The notes under the pieces were generated by a model. It was given only the letters and a program-made list of their open reading frames with translations. It was not told the origin of the DNA and searched no databases. A stretch of 64,000 nt of DNA. It comes from Stomoxys calcitrans. Taxonomy: Eukaryota; Arthropoda; Insecta; Diptera; Muscidae. Of the stretch, positions 33,101 to 43,414 are shown piece after piece; position 1 is the stretch's first letter; the number at the start of each line of letters is the position of its first letter. A program made the position numbers and the translations under genes. The stretch lies in the NCBI RefSeq assembly GCF_963082655.1, contig NC_081555.1, positions 33,009,557-33,073,556 of the forward strand, read 5' to 3'.

Positions 33101-33646
33101 AAAAAAGAAAACCAAAAGGAAAAAAAAAATTAAACAACTCATTTGAACTTTGATGTGATCAAATGATCAAAAAAAAGAAAACAAATGAAATGAAACAAAC
33201 AAAAAAAAAAAAATAAATAAATAAATAAAAAATATAAATGTATAAAGAAACACTGCTGCCGGTATTCGAACTCACGCTCACCGGTTCGTAGGCTGTAACG
33301 CTTCCCCTAGGCTACCGCCTATGATGCGTCTCTGTTAGCTAAGTGATTATAACACATGATCACACTAAGCTTTGAATCATCAACAGCGGTCAATGTAAGT
33401 GAATCCAACTGTAACAGTGCTACAAGGAAGAAGAAGAAGAAAAACAGCATAGGCAAAGCTCCAAATATGTTCCAATAAGGGAACAACATGAGACAAGCAA
33501 TCACAACAACAAAAATACTCTAGCATCCACATTGTATGTTAACTCGCGTTGGGGTTGGAAAAAAACAGGAATGTCCATATCTATTATCAGGCGGGCCAAT
33601 TCCAAGAAATATATTCATATTGGGTACATCGACATGCGCCACTACA
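30130..33646 (-). repeat. LTR3, 3517 bp, 5' LTR of copy 2
   Basis: Same sequence as LTR2 at +9210. It starts in minus orientation at 33646 (TGTAGTGGCGCATGTCG) and ends at 30130, five bases before the PBS. It is the outermost right end of the tandem. No promoter element could be placed with confidence. Confidence 0.9.
33253..33319 (-). other. tRNA-like segment in LTR3
   Basis: Third copy of the A/B-box segment, identical by eye to the one in LTR2. It would lie in the U3/R part of the 5' LTR, upstream of the gag leader. Confidence 0.55.
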
Positions 33647-33882
33647 GTATAAAAATATCAGCAGTGGTTTTCCCCTCCTAATGCTGGCAACATTTGTCAG
33701 ATACTATGCCATGTAAAACTTCTCTCCAAAGAGGTGTCGCACAGCGGCACACCGTTCGGACTCGGCTACAGAAAGGAGGCCCCTTATCATTGAGCTTAAA
33801 CTTGAATCGGACTGCATTAACTGATATGTGAGAAGTTTGCCCCCTTTCCTTAGTGGAATGTTCATGGGCAAAATTTGCATTG
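33647..33882 (+). mobile_element. SINE fragment, 5' part removed at the LTR3 boundary
   Basis: Starts directly at the LTR edge inside the SINE body (AAAAATATCAGCAGTGGTTTT corresponds to about 1389 of the copy at 1310). It runs to the usual SINE 3' end AAAATTTGCATTG. The tRNA head is missing. This fits insertion of the LTR element into a SINE, with the head expected on the far side. At 33883 the SINE joins LINE coding sequence without a spacer. Confidence 0.8.
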
Positions 33883-34166
33883 AACCGACTAAAGATCAAC
33901 AAGGCAGCAGGAGCCGACGGGTTACCCGCTGAACTATTTAAGACCGGAGGCTTCACGCTTATAAGGCGTATGCTTCAGCTTATCTGCGCAATCCGGCTAG
34001 AAGAACGCATACCCGATGATTGAAACCTCAGCATACTATGTCCCGTACACAAGAAAGGAGACAAGACGAAATGTGACAACTACAGAGGAATAAGTCTCCT
34101 CCCCATCACATACAAGATACTCGTGAGCGTACTGTGTGAAAGATTAAAACCTAAAGTTAATGAGAT
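33883..34166 (+). pseudogene. RTE-like LINE RT fragment, left arm of a palindrome
   Basis: Plus-strand RT start region: NKAAGADGLPAELFKTGG, then SILCPVHKKGDKTKCDNYRG, then ISLLPITYKILVSVLCERLK. An in-frame stop follows the PDD of RIPDD. It is about 90 percent identical, in inverse orientation, to 34194-34479, with a 27-bp spacer (34167-34193). The NYRGISLL motif is typical of RTE/CR1-like reverse transcriptases. Confidence 0.8.
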
Positions 34167-34193
34167 AATAAGCCGCATTGATAGGGCCCAATA

Positions 34194-36480
34194 ATCTCAT
34201 TGACTTAAGGTTTTAATCTTTCACACAGTACGCTCACGAGTATCTTGTATGTGATGGGGAGGAGACTTTTTCCTCTGTATTTGGCACAGTTCGTCTTTCT
34301 TGTGTACGGGACATAGTATGATGAGGTTTCAGTCATCGGGTATGCGTTACTCTAGCCAGATTGCGCAGATAAGCTGATGCATACGCCTTATCAGCGTGAC
34401 GCCTCCAGTCTTAAATAGTTCAGCGGGTAACCCGTTGGCTCCTGCTGCCTTGTTGTTCTTTAGTCGGGTCACTGATACTAGGACCTCATTCAGACTAGGA
34501 GGGAAACTCTCTATACCATCTTTAGGGATTGGTTCTGCGGTATCCTCTTCGCCGCCAATATCGGACACTAGCAGTTGGGTAAATTGCTCTTTCCATATCC
34601 TCAGCATGTTACCTGTGTCAGTTCCCAAAATTCCTTACTTTTTGTCTCTGCTGGAGGATGTGCCTGCATCAAAGCCATCGGTTTGATGTTGAATTCTTTG
34701 GTAGAATTCCGATGCATACGCCTTATCAGCGTGTCGCTTCCGGTCTTAAATAGTTCAGATGGTAACCCGTCGGCTCCTGCTGCCTTGTTGTTCTTCAGTC
34801 GAATCACTGCTACTTGGACCTCATTCTGACTAGGAGGTAAATATTCTACGCTATCATCAGGGATTGGTTCTGCGGCATCCTCTTCGCCGCCAACGTCGGA
34901 CACTAGGAGTTGGGTAAATTGCTCTTTCCATATCCTCAGCATGTTATCTGTGTCAGTTGCCAGATTTCATTCTTTGTCACTAAAGCCATCGGTTTGATGT
35001 TTAATTCTTTGGTAGAATTCCCGGACTTCATTTTGACTCCTGTATATCTCAATTCACTCATACTCAAGTCTATCCATTTCCCTTTTCTTTTTGCGGAATA
35101 GACGTTTCTCCTCTCTCCTTTTCTCCCGATACCACTCCTTCATCTGGCGCATTGCTACTGATTGCAGGGTTGCTCTATATGCCGGATTCTTGGCTTCAGT
35201 AGCATATCGACACTCTTGGTCGTACCATGGGTTTCTTGGGGGAAGGCTTGCGGTACCCAAGTACGGATTTCGCGGCATTTTCCATGGAGTGGACAATAGT
35301 TTGCCACTGCGCCATTATATCATCTGATCAAGGAGTGCTTTCATCAAGCAGTTGGGTCAGTTGGGTGGAGTATGCCGCTGCCATCTGTTGTGTTTGCAGC
35401 TTTTCAATGTCCAACTTCCATGCAGTGTCAAATCGTAAGTTTCTCGCCACACTAAGGTGGGTGCTAACCGTTGCTGCAACAAGGTAATGATCCGAATCTA
35501 TATTCGCTCCACGGATCGATTGTACATCTAACACGCTGGATGAATTCCTTCCTTCTATCACAACGTGATGAAATTGGTTTCTTGTGTTTTGATCGGGTGA
35601 CAGCCATGTGGCCGTGTGAATCCTTCGATACTGATCTGGTGCTGCTTACTGTCATCTTCATTGCCGCGGCGAAATTTACTAGCCTCAATCCACTATGGCA
35701 AGTTTTTTCGTGTAGGCTAAATTTTTCGACTGTTGCACCAAAAATGTCTTCTTTCCCTATCTACGCAATAAAATCTCCCAGAACGATGTTAATATTATGG
35801 TCATATATATCAGCGGTCATATTCTCTCTCTAGGCGCTCGTAGAAAATATCCTTGTTCTGCTTGTCTTTGTCTTCCGTCGGGGCATGGGCACAGATAAGG
35901 CTGATGTTGAAGAATTTGGCTTCTATGCGGATTGTGGCTAGCCTTTCATCCACCGGAGTAAAGCTGGAGGCTAGGTGTTTCAGTCTCCGACTAACTACAA
36001 ATCCACAGCCATATTCATGTCTCGTGTTATGGCAGCTGTAGTATTAATCGTCACCGTTTGGTGTTGTAGTGACGCCATTCCCAGTCCATCGCTTTTCCTG
36101 CAAGGCGGTAATATCTGCCTTGTACTTCTCTAATACATCCGCCAGCGCGTATACTGCACCTTCTCTATAAAGAGTGCGGACATTTCGGGTTCAGATCCGC
36201 AAATCATGGTCCTTTTTTCGTTTGCGTGGGTCGTCAACGTTGGTCGGGGGGTCGGTTTTTACTGTTCCTCATAGTTTTCCGGGGGCGGATTACTGGCCCA
36301 GCGGCCCAACCGCATGTGTTTTTTGTGGGTTTGCACATATATCCCTCGTTGTGGCGAGCCGCTTGCTCCAAGATCCGACGCTCACCGCCAGCCGCCCCTA
36401 ACCTGGGAACCGACGCTGATGTTGGCCATTGGTTATTTGGAGGCGCCAATAACTCGCCTTGCCATCTCGAGTATCATTGG
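34194..36480 (-). pseudogene. RTE-like LINE, endonuclease and RT start, with internal duplication
   Basis: Read right to left. About 36240-35480 encodes an APE-type endonuclease (GDF segment near 35790, RLVNFAAAMKMTVSSTRS, then SDHYLVAATV). About 35300-35054 encodes the Lys/Arg-rich linker (NPWYDQECRYATEAKNPAYR). The RT entry region occurs twice: 34942-34715 and 34628-34347 both carry MLRIWKEQFTQLLVSD and LKNNKAAGA. The catalytic palm is absent. Frames are broken many times. The 5' boundary is unclear; 36240-36480 may be its 5' region. Clade assignment is by motif only. Confidence 0.75.
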
Positions 36481-36709
36481 CACTCAGTATTTAATTGAGC
36501 CAGTGCCACCTGGCTCCTCACTGAGACTCTTCTCTCAAACATCGCTGACTGACTATCTATTCACTCCCTCGTATTTCACTCTGAATGCTGTTTCAACCTT
36601 CCCGAAACACTGCTTGAAATACACCCTCCCATTTTGTAGCGCTGTATCTCTCATGGTATTGCAGCTCATTAAGGACCAATTTGATATCTCTGGTTGCTTT
36701 GGGTTGCTA
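36481..36709. other. Unassigned sequence next to the LINE 5' end
   Basis: About 230 bp with no recognised domain; possibly 5' untranslated LINE sequence. The plus-strand frame covering it (36314-36754) runs into the MITE and is not a gene. Confidence 0.4.
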
Positions 36710-36944
36710 ATGGGTTGCCCAAAAAGTAATTGCGGATTTTTTAAAAGAAAGTAAATGCATTTTTAATAAAACTTGGAATGGACTATAATCAAATATACTT
36801 TTTTTACACTTTTTTTCTAAAGCAAGCTAAAAGTAACAGCTGGTATCCGACAGAAGAAAGAATGCAATTACAGAGTCACAAGCTGTGAAAAAATTTGTCA
36901 ACGCCAACTATATGAAAAATCCGCAATTACTTTTTGGGCAACCA
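36710..36944. mobile_element. MITE (mariner-type), copy 1, 235 bp
   Basis: Terminal inverted repeats of about 28 bp starting GGGTTGCCCAAAAAGTAATT (left) and its complement on the right, with TA at both outer edges (36708-36709, 36945-36946). No ORF. It is about 95 percent identical to 53322-53557. TA target and short size indicate a Tc1/mariner-mobilised MITE. Confidence 0.85.
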
Positions 36945-36946
36945 TA

Positions 36947-37640
36947 TCTAAGTTCCAGTTATTCAAATGATGTATTTTCCTTTAACGTATTTCCATTGAA
37001 AAAACGACTCAAACATTTCTTCCATCTCAACTGTATGTAGCAATTTCCTAAAGATGATTAGGTAACATTTACAAAATGTTACAGCATCCAGCGATCACAG
37101 TTGTTGTTAAATAACAAACGTTGACATTTGCTTTCGTTATATGAGCACGTTTATTGTTTTTCTTCGCTGCGATCTTCTCAGTGTGACGAGAACCTCATAA
37201 AAATTCTTTATTGTTGTTCAGAGCTCAAGCTATTGCCATTGCATAATGTTTGTGTACCTGCAATTGTACATGGCTCAATATTCGCAAACATCGAAGAATT
37301 ATTGATGTTCCGTTTTCTTCTTCACTGTGATCGTCTCTGTGCTACAATCTCGTCATCGGCAAAGAGACATTGAACCAAAATGAACTTTCAATTTCATTAT
37401 TCGTATTTTATTCATGAAGCAAAAAAAAAAGCGAAATCGTGAATTGATAGTAAGGCCCTGTGGTGAATGGTACAAAAATGTGATTGGAAAACATATCGGA
37501 GGTGATTGTTTAGGGTTAATGGAAACATAGAAGAATTGTGTTAACATTTTGCTGATTGTGAAGTATTGTTTACAGAAAATAATCTGTGTTCATATTTAAA
37601 ACGTTGAATATAAAGGTTAAAAATTGATGAAAATAAATTT
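36947..37640. other. AT-rich DNA with no recognised feature
   Basis: About 700 bp with no transposon ends or convincing gene. Short frames (37128-37373, 37353-37547) show no motif. Confidence 0.5.
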
Positions 37641-38030
37641 TTTGTTAGGTTAGGTTGAAAAGAGGGTGCAGATATTAATCCGCCCCATGCCACTATGGAC
37701 ATACACCTGTCAAGACGCTGAAGAAGGGCTCCCCTTAAAGTAATCTGGGAAAACAAAGCCAGCCCCCCAGCAATAGAGACTCCACACAGTGTCCTGTGGG
37801 GGGGGCCCAATGTGAGAGAGTGTGAAAATCTTTACAAACAGTAAAAGGCCCTTAAGGGCAATAGCAATCACTAGGGTAAAGTTACGAACAGTCTTGCAGT
37901 GTAAGCAGTATATTACGCTTCGATGCCGGGCCATAACGGAGTAAGGGCGAATGAAAGTGCAAACAATTTGGCAGGTTTAAGTGGCAGTTTGCCATCAGAC
38001 TCACGTAGATTCGGCCCTGCTGAAATTAAT
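37641..38030 (+). pseudogene. RNase H-type LINE mosaic
   Basis: 37641-37710 matches the 3'-terminal sequence at 59666-59730 (TTAGGTTAGGTTGAAAAGAG...), which there ends a minus-strand LINE. 37800-37990 encodes RNase H on the plus strand (VKIFTNSKRPLRAIAI, then MPGHNGVRANESANNLAG, a typical PGH-GNE motif). Two fragments in opposite orientation are joined here. Confidence 0.6.
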
Positions 38031-38044
38031 GCTTTTTTGATGGT

Positions 38045-39442
38045 TTTTTATATGCACCTCCGAAGGATGGCGGTATATTCATTTTGTCATTCCGTTTGCA
38101 ACACACCGAAATATCCATTTCTGACCCCATAAAGTATATATATTCTTGATCAGCGTAAAAATCTAAGACGATCTAGCCATGTCCGTCCGTCTGTCCGTCT
38201 GTCTGTTGAAATCACGCTACAGTCTTTAAAAATGGAGATATTGAGCTGAAATTTTGCACAGATTCTTTTTTTGTCCATAAGCAGGTTAAGTTCGAAGATG
38301 GGCTATATCGGACTATATCTTGATATAGCCCCCATATAGACCGATCCGCCGATTTAGGGTCTTAAGCCCATAAAAGCCACATTTATTATCCGATTTTGTT
38401 GAAATTTGAGACTGTGAGTTGTGTTAGGCCCCCCAATATCATCCGTAAATTAGGTTCAGATCGGTCTAGATTTGGATATAGCTGCCATATAGACCGATCC
38501 TCCGATTTAGGGTCTTGGGCCCATAAAAGCCACATTTATTATCCGATTTTGCTGAAATTTTGGACAGTGAGTTGCGTTGAGCCCTTCGACATCCTTCGTC
38601 AATTTGGCCGAGATCAGTCTAAATTTGGATATAGCTGCCATATAGACTGATCCTCCGATTTATGGTCTTAGGTCCATAAAAGCAACATTTATTATCCGAT
38701 TTTGCTGAAATTTTGGACAGTGAGTTGCGTTGAGCCCTTCGACATCCTTCGTCAATTTGGCCGAGATCGGTCCAAATTTGGATATAGCTGTCATATAGAC
38801 CGATCTTCCGATTTAAGGTCTTAGGCCCATAAAAGCCACATTTATTATCCGATTTTGCTGAAATTTGGGACAGTGAGTTGCGGTGAGCCCTTCGAAATTC
38901 TTCGTTAATTTGGCCCAGATCGGTCTAGATTTGGATATAGCTGCCATATATACCGATCCTCCGATTTAGGGTCTTGGGCCTATAAAAGCCACATTTATTA
39001 TCCGATTTTGCTGAAATTTGGGACAGTGAGTGGCCTTAGGCCCTTTGACATCTTTCTTCTATTTGGCCCTGATCGGTGCAGATTTGGATATAGCTGCCAT
39101 ATAGACCGATATCTCGATTTAAGGTTTTGGACCCATAAAAAGCGCATTTATTGTCCGATGTCGCCTAAATTTGGGACAGTGAGTTGTGTTGGGCCCTTCG
39201 ATATTTGTCTTCAGTTTGCCTCACATCGGTCCAGATTTGCCATATAGACCGACCGATCGATTGAACAATGACTTGTACTTATAAGCATTTGGTCTAAATC
39301 GGATGATATGTCTATATAGCTGTTATGGGACATAAGGTATGCATTTTTCACTGGATTTTGACGAAAGGTGGTTCAGATATACACCCGAGGTGGTGGGTAT
39401 CCAAAGTTCAGCCCGGCCGAACTTAACGCCTTTTTACTTGTT
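38045..39442 (+). mobile_element. DINE-1/mini-me-like element, family A
   Basis: 5' end TTTTTATATGCACCTCCGAA, GTCY tract near 38183-38208, then about six internal 153-bp repeats (CCGATC at 38341 and 38494). The 3' subterminal GGTGGTGGGTAT (inverse of the 5' ATACCCACCACC) is followed by hairpin GTTCAGCCCGGCCGAAC and terminus TTTACTTGTTT. Open frames such as 38396-38650 translate the 153-bp repeat in register (51 codons). Confidence 0.75.
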
Positions 39443-39449
39443 TATTTTA

Positions 39450-40405
39450 CCATTACTTTGGTACAGGGTATTATAACTTAGTGCATTTGTTTGTAATACC
39501 CAGAAGGAAGGGAGATAGACCCATTGATAAGTATACCGATCGACTCAGAATCACTTTTTGATTCGATTTAGCTATCTGTAATCCGTCTGTCTGTCTGTCC
39601 GTCTGTCCATGTTAATTTGTATATAAATTACAGATCGCAATTTTCATCCAATCATCAAATTTGGTATGAGCGTGTTTTTTTTTTGGCCTACAGACAAATA
39701 CAATTGAAATTGAAAAAAAATCGGTTCAGATTTGGATATAGCTTTCATATATATGTTCGTCTGATTTGCAGTCATAATGCAATAAAATGGTAATTTTTTA
39801 GTCGATTCTCTCGAAATTTGGTAGGAAGAATTTTCTTATGACTTCCAATTTAATTGGTGATTTTTATAGAAATCGGCTCAGATTTGGATATAGCTCTCAT
39901 ATATATGTTCGTTCGATTTCAGTAATACAGGAATAAAATGGTCATTTGTTAACCGATTCTCTGGAAATTTGGCAGGAAGGATTTTCTTATGATTCTTGTT
40001 ATTACTGGTTCAGATTTAGATATAGCTCTCATATACATGTAACGCCCCATTTTCACTCCTAGACTCACTGCAAGCGCATTTATTGACCATTTTTCCCAAC
40101 ATTTTGTATAACGCTTTACTTGACGAATTCCACAATATCCATAAAGTTTGGTCGAAATCGTTTCAGATTTAGATATAGCTCCCATCTACATGTTTGTCAG
40201 ATTTTGGGTAATTTGTTGTCATTTGTCAACCGTAGTTATTACATTTTGAACATATTTGCTTTGTTCGAAATTTGATATAGAATTTTAATGATCTATCTGG
40301 ATACATCAGCCGAGGTCCATCAAAATTGTATCAGAAATAGATGTAGCCCCCCTTTTGTATTTATAGGGTAGGTGTAGGGTATAATAATGTCAGCACTAAA
40401 TCTAA
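39450..40405 (+). mobile_element. DINE-1/mini-me-like element, family B
   Basis: Plus-strand counterpart of 2095-3117. It has a GGTACAGGGTATTATAACTT 5' end, a GTCTGTCTGTCTGTCCGTCT tract at 39587-39606, and internal repeats with TCAGATTTGGATATAGCT. The TATAGGGTAGGTGTAGGGTA segment lies just before the truncated 3' end (the hairpin is decayed). It abuts the family A element on its left. Confidence 0.65.
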
Positions 40406-40512
40406 TGAATTTTGATCTTTGAAATTTTCAAAAAAAACGTTTACTGAAAACAAAAGACTTAAGAAACGAACCTTTTTTTCATGAGTATCCAATGAAGACA
40501 AAAAAAAAAACA

Positions 40513-41895
40513 TTTTTATACCCACCACCGAAGGATGGGGGTATATTCATTTTGTTATTCCGTATGCAACACATCGAAATATCCATTTCCGACCCTATAA
40601 AGTATATATATATTTTTGATCAGGGTAAAAATCTAAGACGACCTAGACATGTCTGTCCGTTTATCCGTCTGTTTGTTGAAATAACGCTGCAGTCTTTAAA
40701 AATAGAGATATTGAGCTGAAATTTTGCACAGATTCTTTTTTTGTCCATAAGCAGGTTAAGTTCGAAGATGGGCTATATCGGACTATATCTTGATATAGCC
40801 CTCATATAGACCGATCCGTCGATTTAAGGTCTCAGGTCCATAAAATCCACATTTATTATACGATTTTGGTAAAATTTTTGAGAGCGAGTTGTGTTAGGCA
40901 CTTCGCCATTCTTCGACAATTTGGTCCAGATCGATCCAGATTTGGATATAGCTGCCATATAGACCGATTTGCCGATTTAGGGTCTTAGGCCCATAACAGC
41001 CACATTTATTTTCCAATTTTGCTGAAATTTGGGACAGTGAGTTGTGTTAGGCCCTACGACATCCTTCGTCAATTTAGCCTAGATCGGTCTAGATTTGGAT
41101 ATAGCTGCCATATAGACCGATCTCTAGATTTAAGGTTTTGGGTCCTTAAAAGGCACATTTATTATCCGATTTTTCTGAAATTTAGGACAATGAGTTGCGT
41201 TGGGACCTGCGACATCCTTCGTCAATTTGGTTCAGATCGGTTCAGATTTGGATATAGCTGCCATATAGGCCGATCTTCCGATTTAGGGTCCTACGCCCAT
41301 AAAAGCCACATTTATTTTCCGATTTTGCTGTAATATGGGACAGTGAGCTGTGTTGGGCCCTACGACATTCTTTGTCAATTTGGCCCAGATCGGTTTAGAT
41401 TTGGTTATAGCTGCCATATAACCGATCCTCCGATTTAGGGTCTTAGGCCCATAAAAGCCACATGTATTATCCGATTTTGCTGAAATTTGGGACAGTGAGT
41501 TGTGTTGGGCCGTAAGATGTCCTTTGGCAATTTGGCCTAGATTGGTCCAGATTTGGATATAGCTGCCATATATACCGATCCTCCGATTTAGGGTCTTAGG
41601 CCCATAAAAGCCACATGTATTATCCGATTTAGCTGAAATTTGGTACAGTGAGTTGTGTTGGGCCCTACGATATCCTTTGTCAATTTGGCCCAGATCGGTT
41701 TAGATTTGGATATAGCTGCCATATAGACCGATCTCTCGATTTAAGGTTTTGGGTCCTTAAAAGGCACATTTATTGTCCGATGTCGCCGAAATTTGGGACA
41801 GAGAGTTAAGTTAAGCTCCTTGACATACTTCTGCAATGTGGCCCAGATCGGTGCAGGTTTGGATATAGCTGCCATATAGGCCGATCTCTCGGTTT
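40513..41895 (+). mobile_element. DINE-1/mini-me-like element, family A, 3' truncated
   Basis: Starts TTTTTATACCCACCACCGAA and carries the core ATATATTTTTGATCAGGGTA with a short GTCY tract. It has about seven 153-bp internal repeats. It stops within a repeat near 41895 without the GTTCGGCC hairpin. The frames at 41019-41333 and 41741-41929 are repeat translations. Confidence 0.7.
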
Positions 41896-43271
41896 TAGGT
41901 TTTTGGTATTTTTCTTGGTAGATTTCCATTATTGAATATTCCAGAAATATTCTTTTGCAGTGTTAAGTGTTAAACTTCTAGTGTTTTAACATCTCCACAA
42001 TAAGAATGATTTCTAGGTCATTTTAATTGCAAATCTGCGAAATCTAATGAAGATCATTTGAGTAAGTGTGGATGTTTTCAACTGTGTTATATTCTGATCT
42101 AATTAAGTCATATTGCTAAACGTGTAATCGCAAAATGCATATTTAGCGCAGAAGCATTTATCAAAATTACATACTTCACTACATTGCACTACAATTGAAT
42201 ATTCATTAAAAGAAACACCACTTTTTCAAGTGGAGAGGGCTGATGGGATTCGTGACTTGGTCTGATGGATGCTGTTCACCGATTTGGAGCATTCGAATGC
42301 TATAAACCATAATAAATCAACAGCTTTTTCGAATTCAATTAATTAAGTGCAACTACAATGCTAAAGCAAATTGTCCCCCGTAACACGCTCTGATCAGATC
42401 AGCGAAGAAAAAAAAACCCTTCAATAAATTATTAAGACATGGCTTCAGATTCCAACTCGTGCTTATGCAACAAAACCTTCACAGAGTCTGTGCAGACGTT
42501 CTAAGAATGTTTGCTAAACCAAATGAGATGCCTTGCATTCGAATGGTCTTCTCTGTACTCTGAGCACAAACATTGATACGTTTGTTACAATTCCATTTCA
42601 TATTAATCGCAAACAATTAAAAACATCTAACAACACATAAAACCAGTTAGAGGTGAACATTTTAGACAAATGGAATCCCAGTTAAGATAATTAAGCTCGT
42701 TACCGTTTCGTTGTGGATCGGTCAACTACTTCAACACTTGCATTTGGATAAACTCGAGTTGCTTGGTTGCATGATGCATTCATTTGTAGTGCATACAGAT
42801 GACAATAAATGTGTAGCAAAAGAACATTTTTATATTTGTGTATATGAAGGTGCTTACAGCAATAAAAATCCAAATTGCCGCTTAAAAGCGAAATATTATA
42901 CAAAAAGCTATATTAAAATTTTATTGAAACAATAAATAACATCAATGAGAAATGTGGGCAAAAATCTTGGTAACAATCATATGGGATATTGCTTAAATAA
43001 GAGCAAAGAAACTTCTCTTCAAAGGGATGTCATAGGGAATATACTATACAAAATATACGGACGATATGATACCTGAAGAGGTTGTCAGAGGATTTATTCT
43101 TAGGAAAAAGTGGATCAAGAATTCTTTTTGGAGATTCTGACGTTTTCAATCGCCGAGTCTACTGGCACAAAGAAGTTAATCTGTAACCTAAAGATGCTGG
43201 TAGCAGCAACGTTTGCAGTGAATAAAACCTCCATTCGGGTATTTATGCTAATGCACATCACCAGATGTAGA
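41896..43271. other. AT-rich, possibly unique DNA
   Basis: About 1.4 kb without transposon signatures. The overlapping short frames at 42700-42935 have no recognisable domain. This is one of the few stretches that could be single copy; I see no gene in it. Confidence 0.45.
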
Positions 43272-43360
43272 GCAATCCCATGGCAGCCGGTTGTACTTAC
43301 CGGATTGACCCGATGAAGTCCTTCACACACAACAAGTCCTGCTACAACAACACAACAACA
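43272..43360 (+). mobile_element. 89-bp internally deleted LINE copy (SIDE-like) with 12-bp target duplication
   Basis: Flanked by ACCAGATGTAGA at 43260-43271 and 43361-43372. The first about 50 bp (GCAATCCCATGGCAGCCGGT... to ACCCGATG) match the 5' end of LINE-B (minus, 58695 downward). The last about 30 bp (CCTGCTACAACAACACAACA) match the 3' end of LINE-B (56670 upward). Everything between is deleted, so it looks like a minimal retrotransposed transcript of that LINE. Confidence 0.8.
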
Positions 43361-43414
43361 ACCAGATGTAGAAAAGTTCGCATTTGAAAGAAAAAGTGAG
43401 CTGCTTTTTGTATA

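Larger units (their letters stand above)
20920..33646 (-). mobile_element. Ty3/Gypsy-type LTR retrotransposon, copy 2 (complete)
   Basis: Complete minus-strand unit: 5' LTR3 (30130-33646), PBS (30107-30124), leader, gag (27867-29471), pol (24508-27942), polypurine tract (about 24437-24450) and 3' LTR2 (20920-24436). As far as I can read, the interval is identical to copy 1 at an offset of 9210 bp. LTR2 and LTR3 also look identical. The right boundary CACTACA at 33646 is followed by GTATAAAAATATCAG, inside a SINE. The left target duplication would lie beyond LTR1 and is not visible. Confidence 0.88.
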
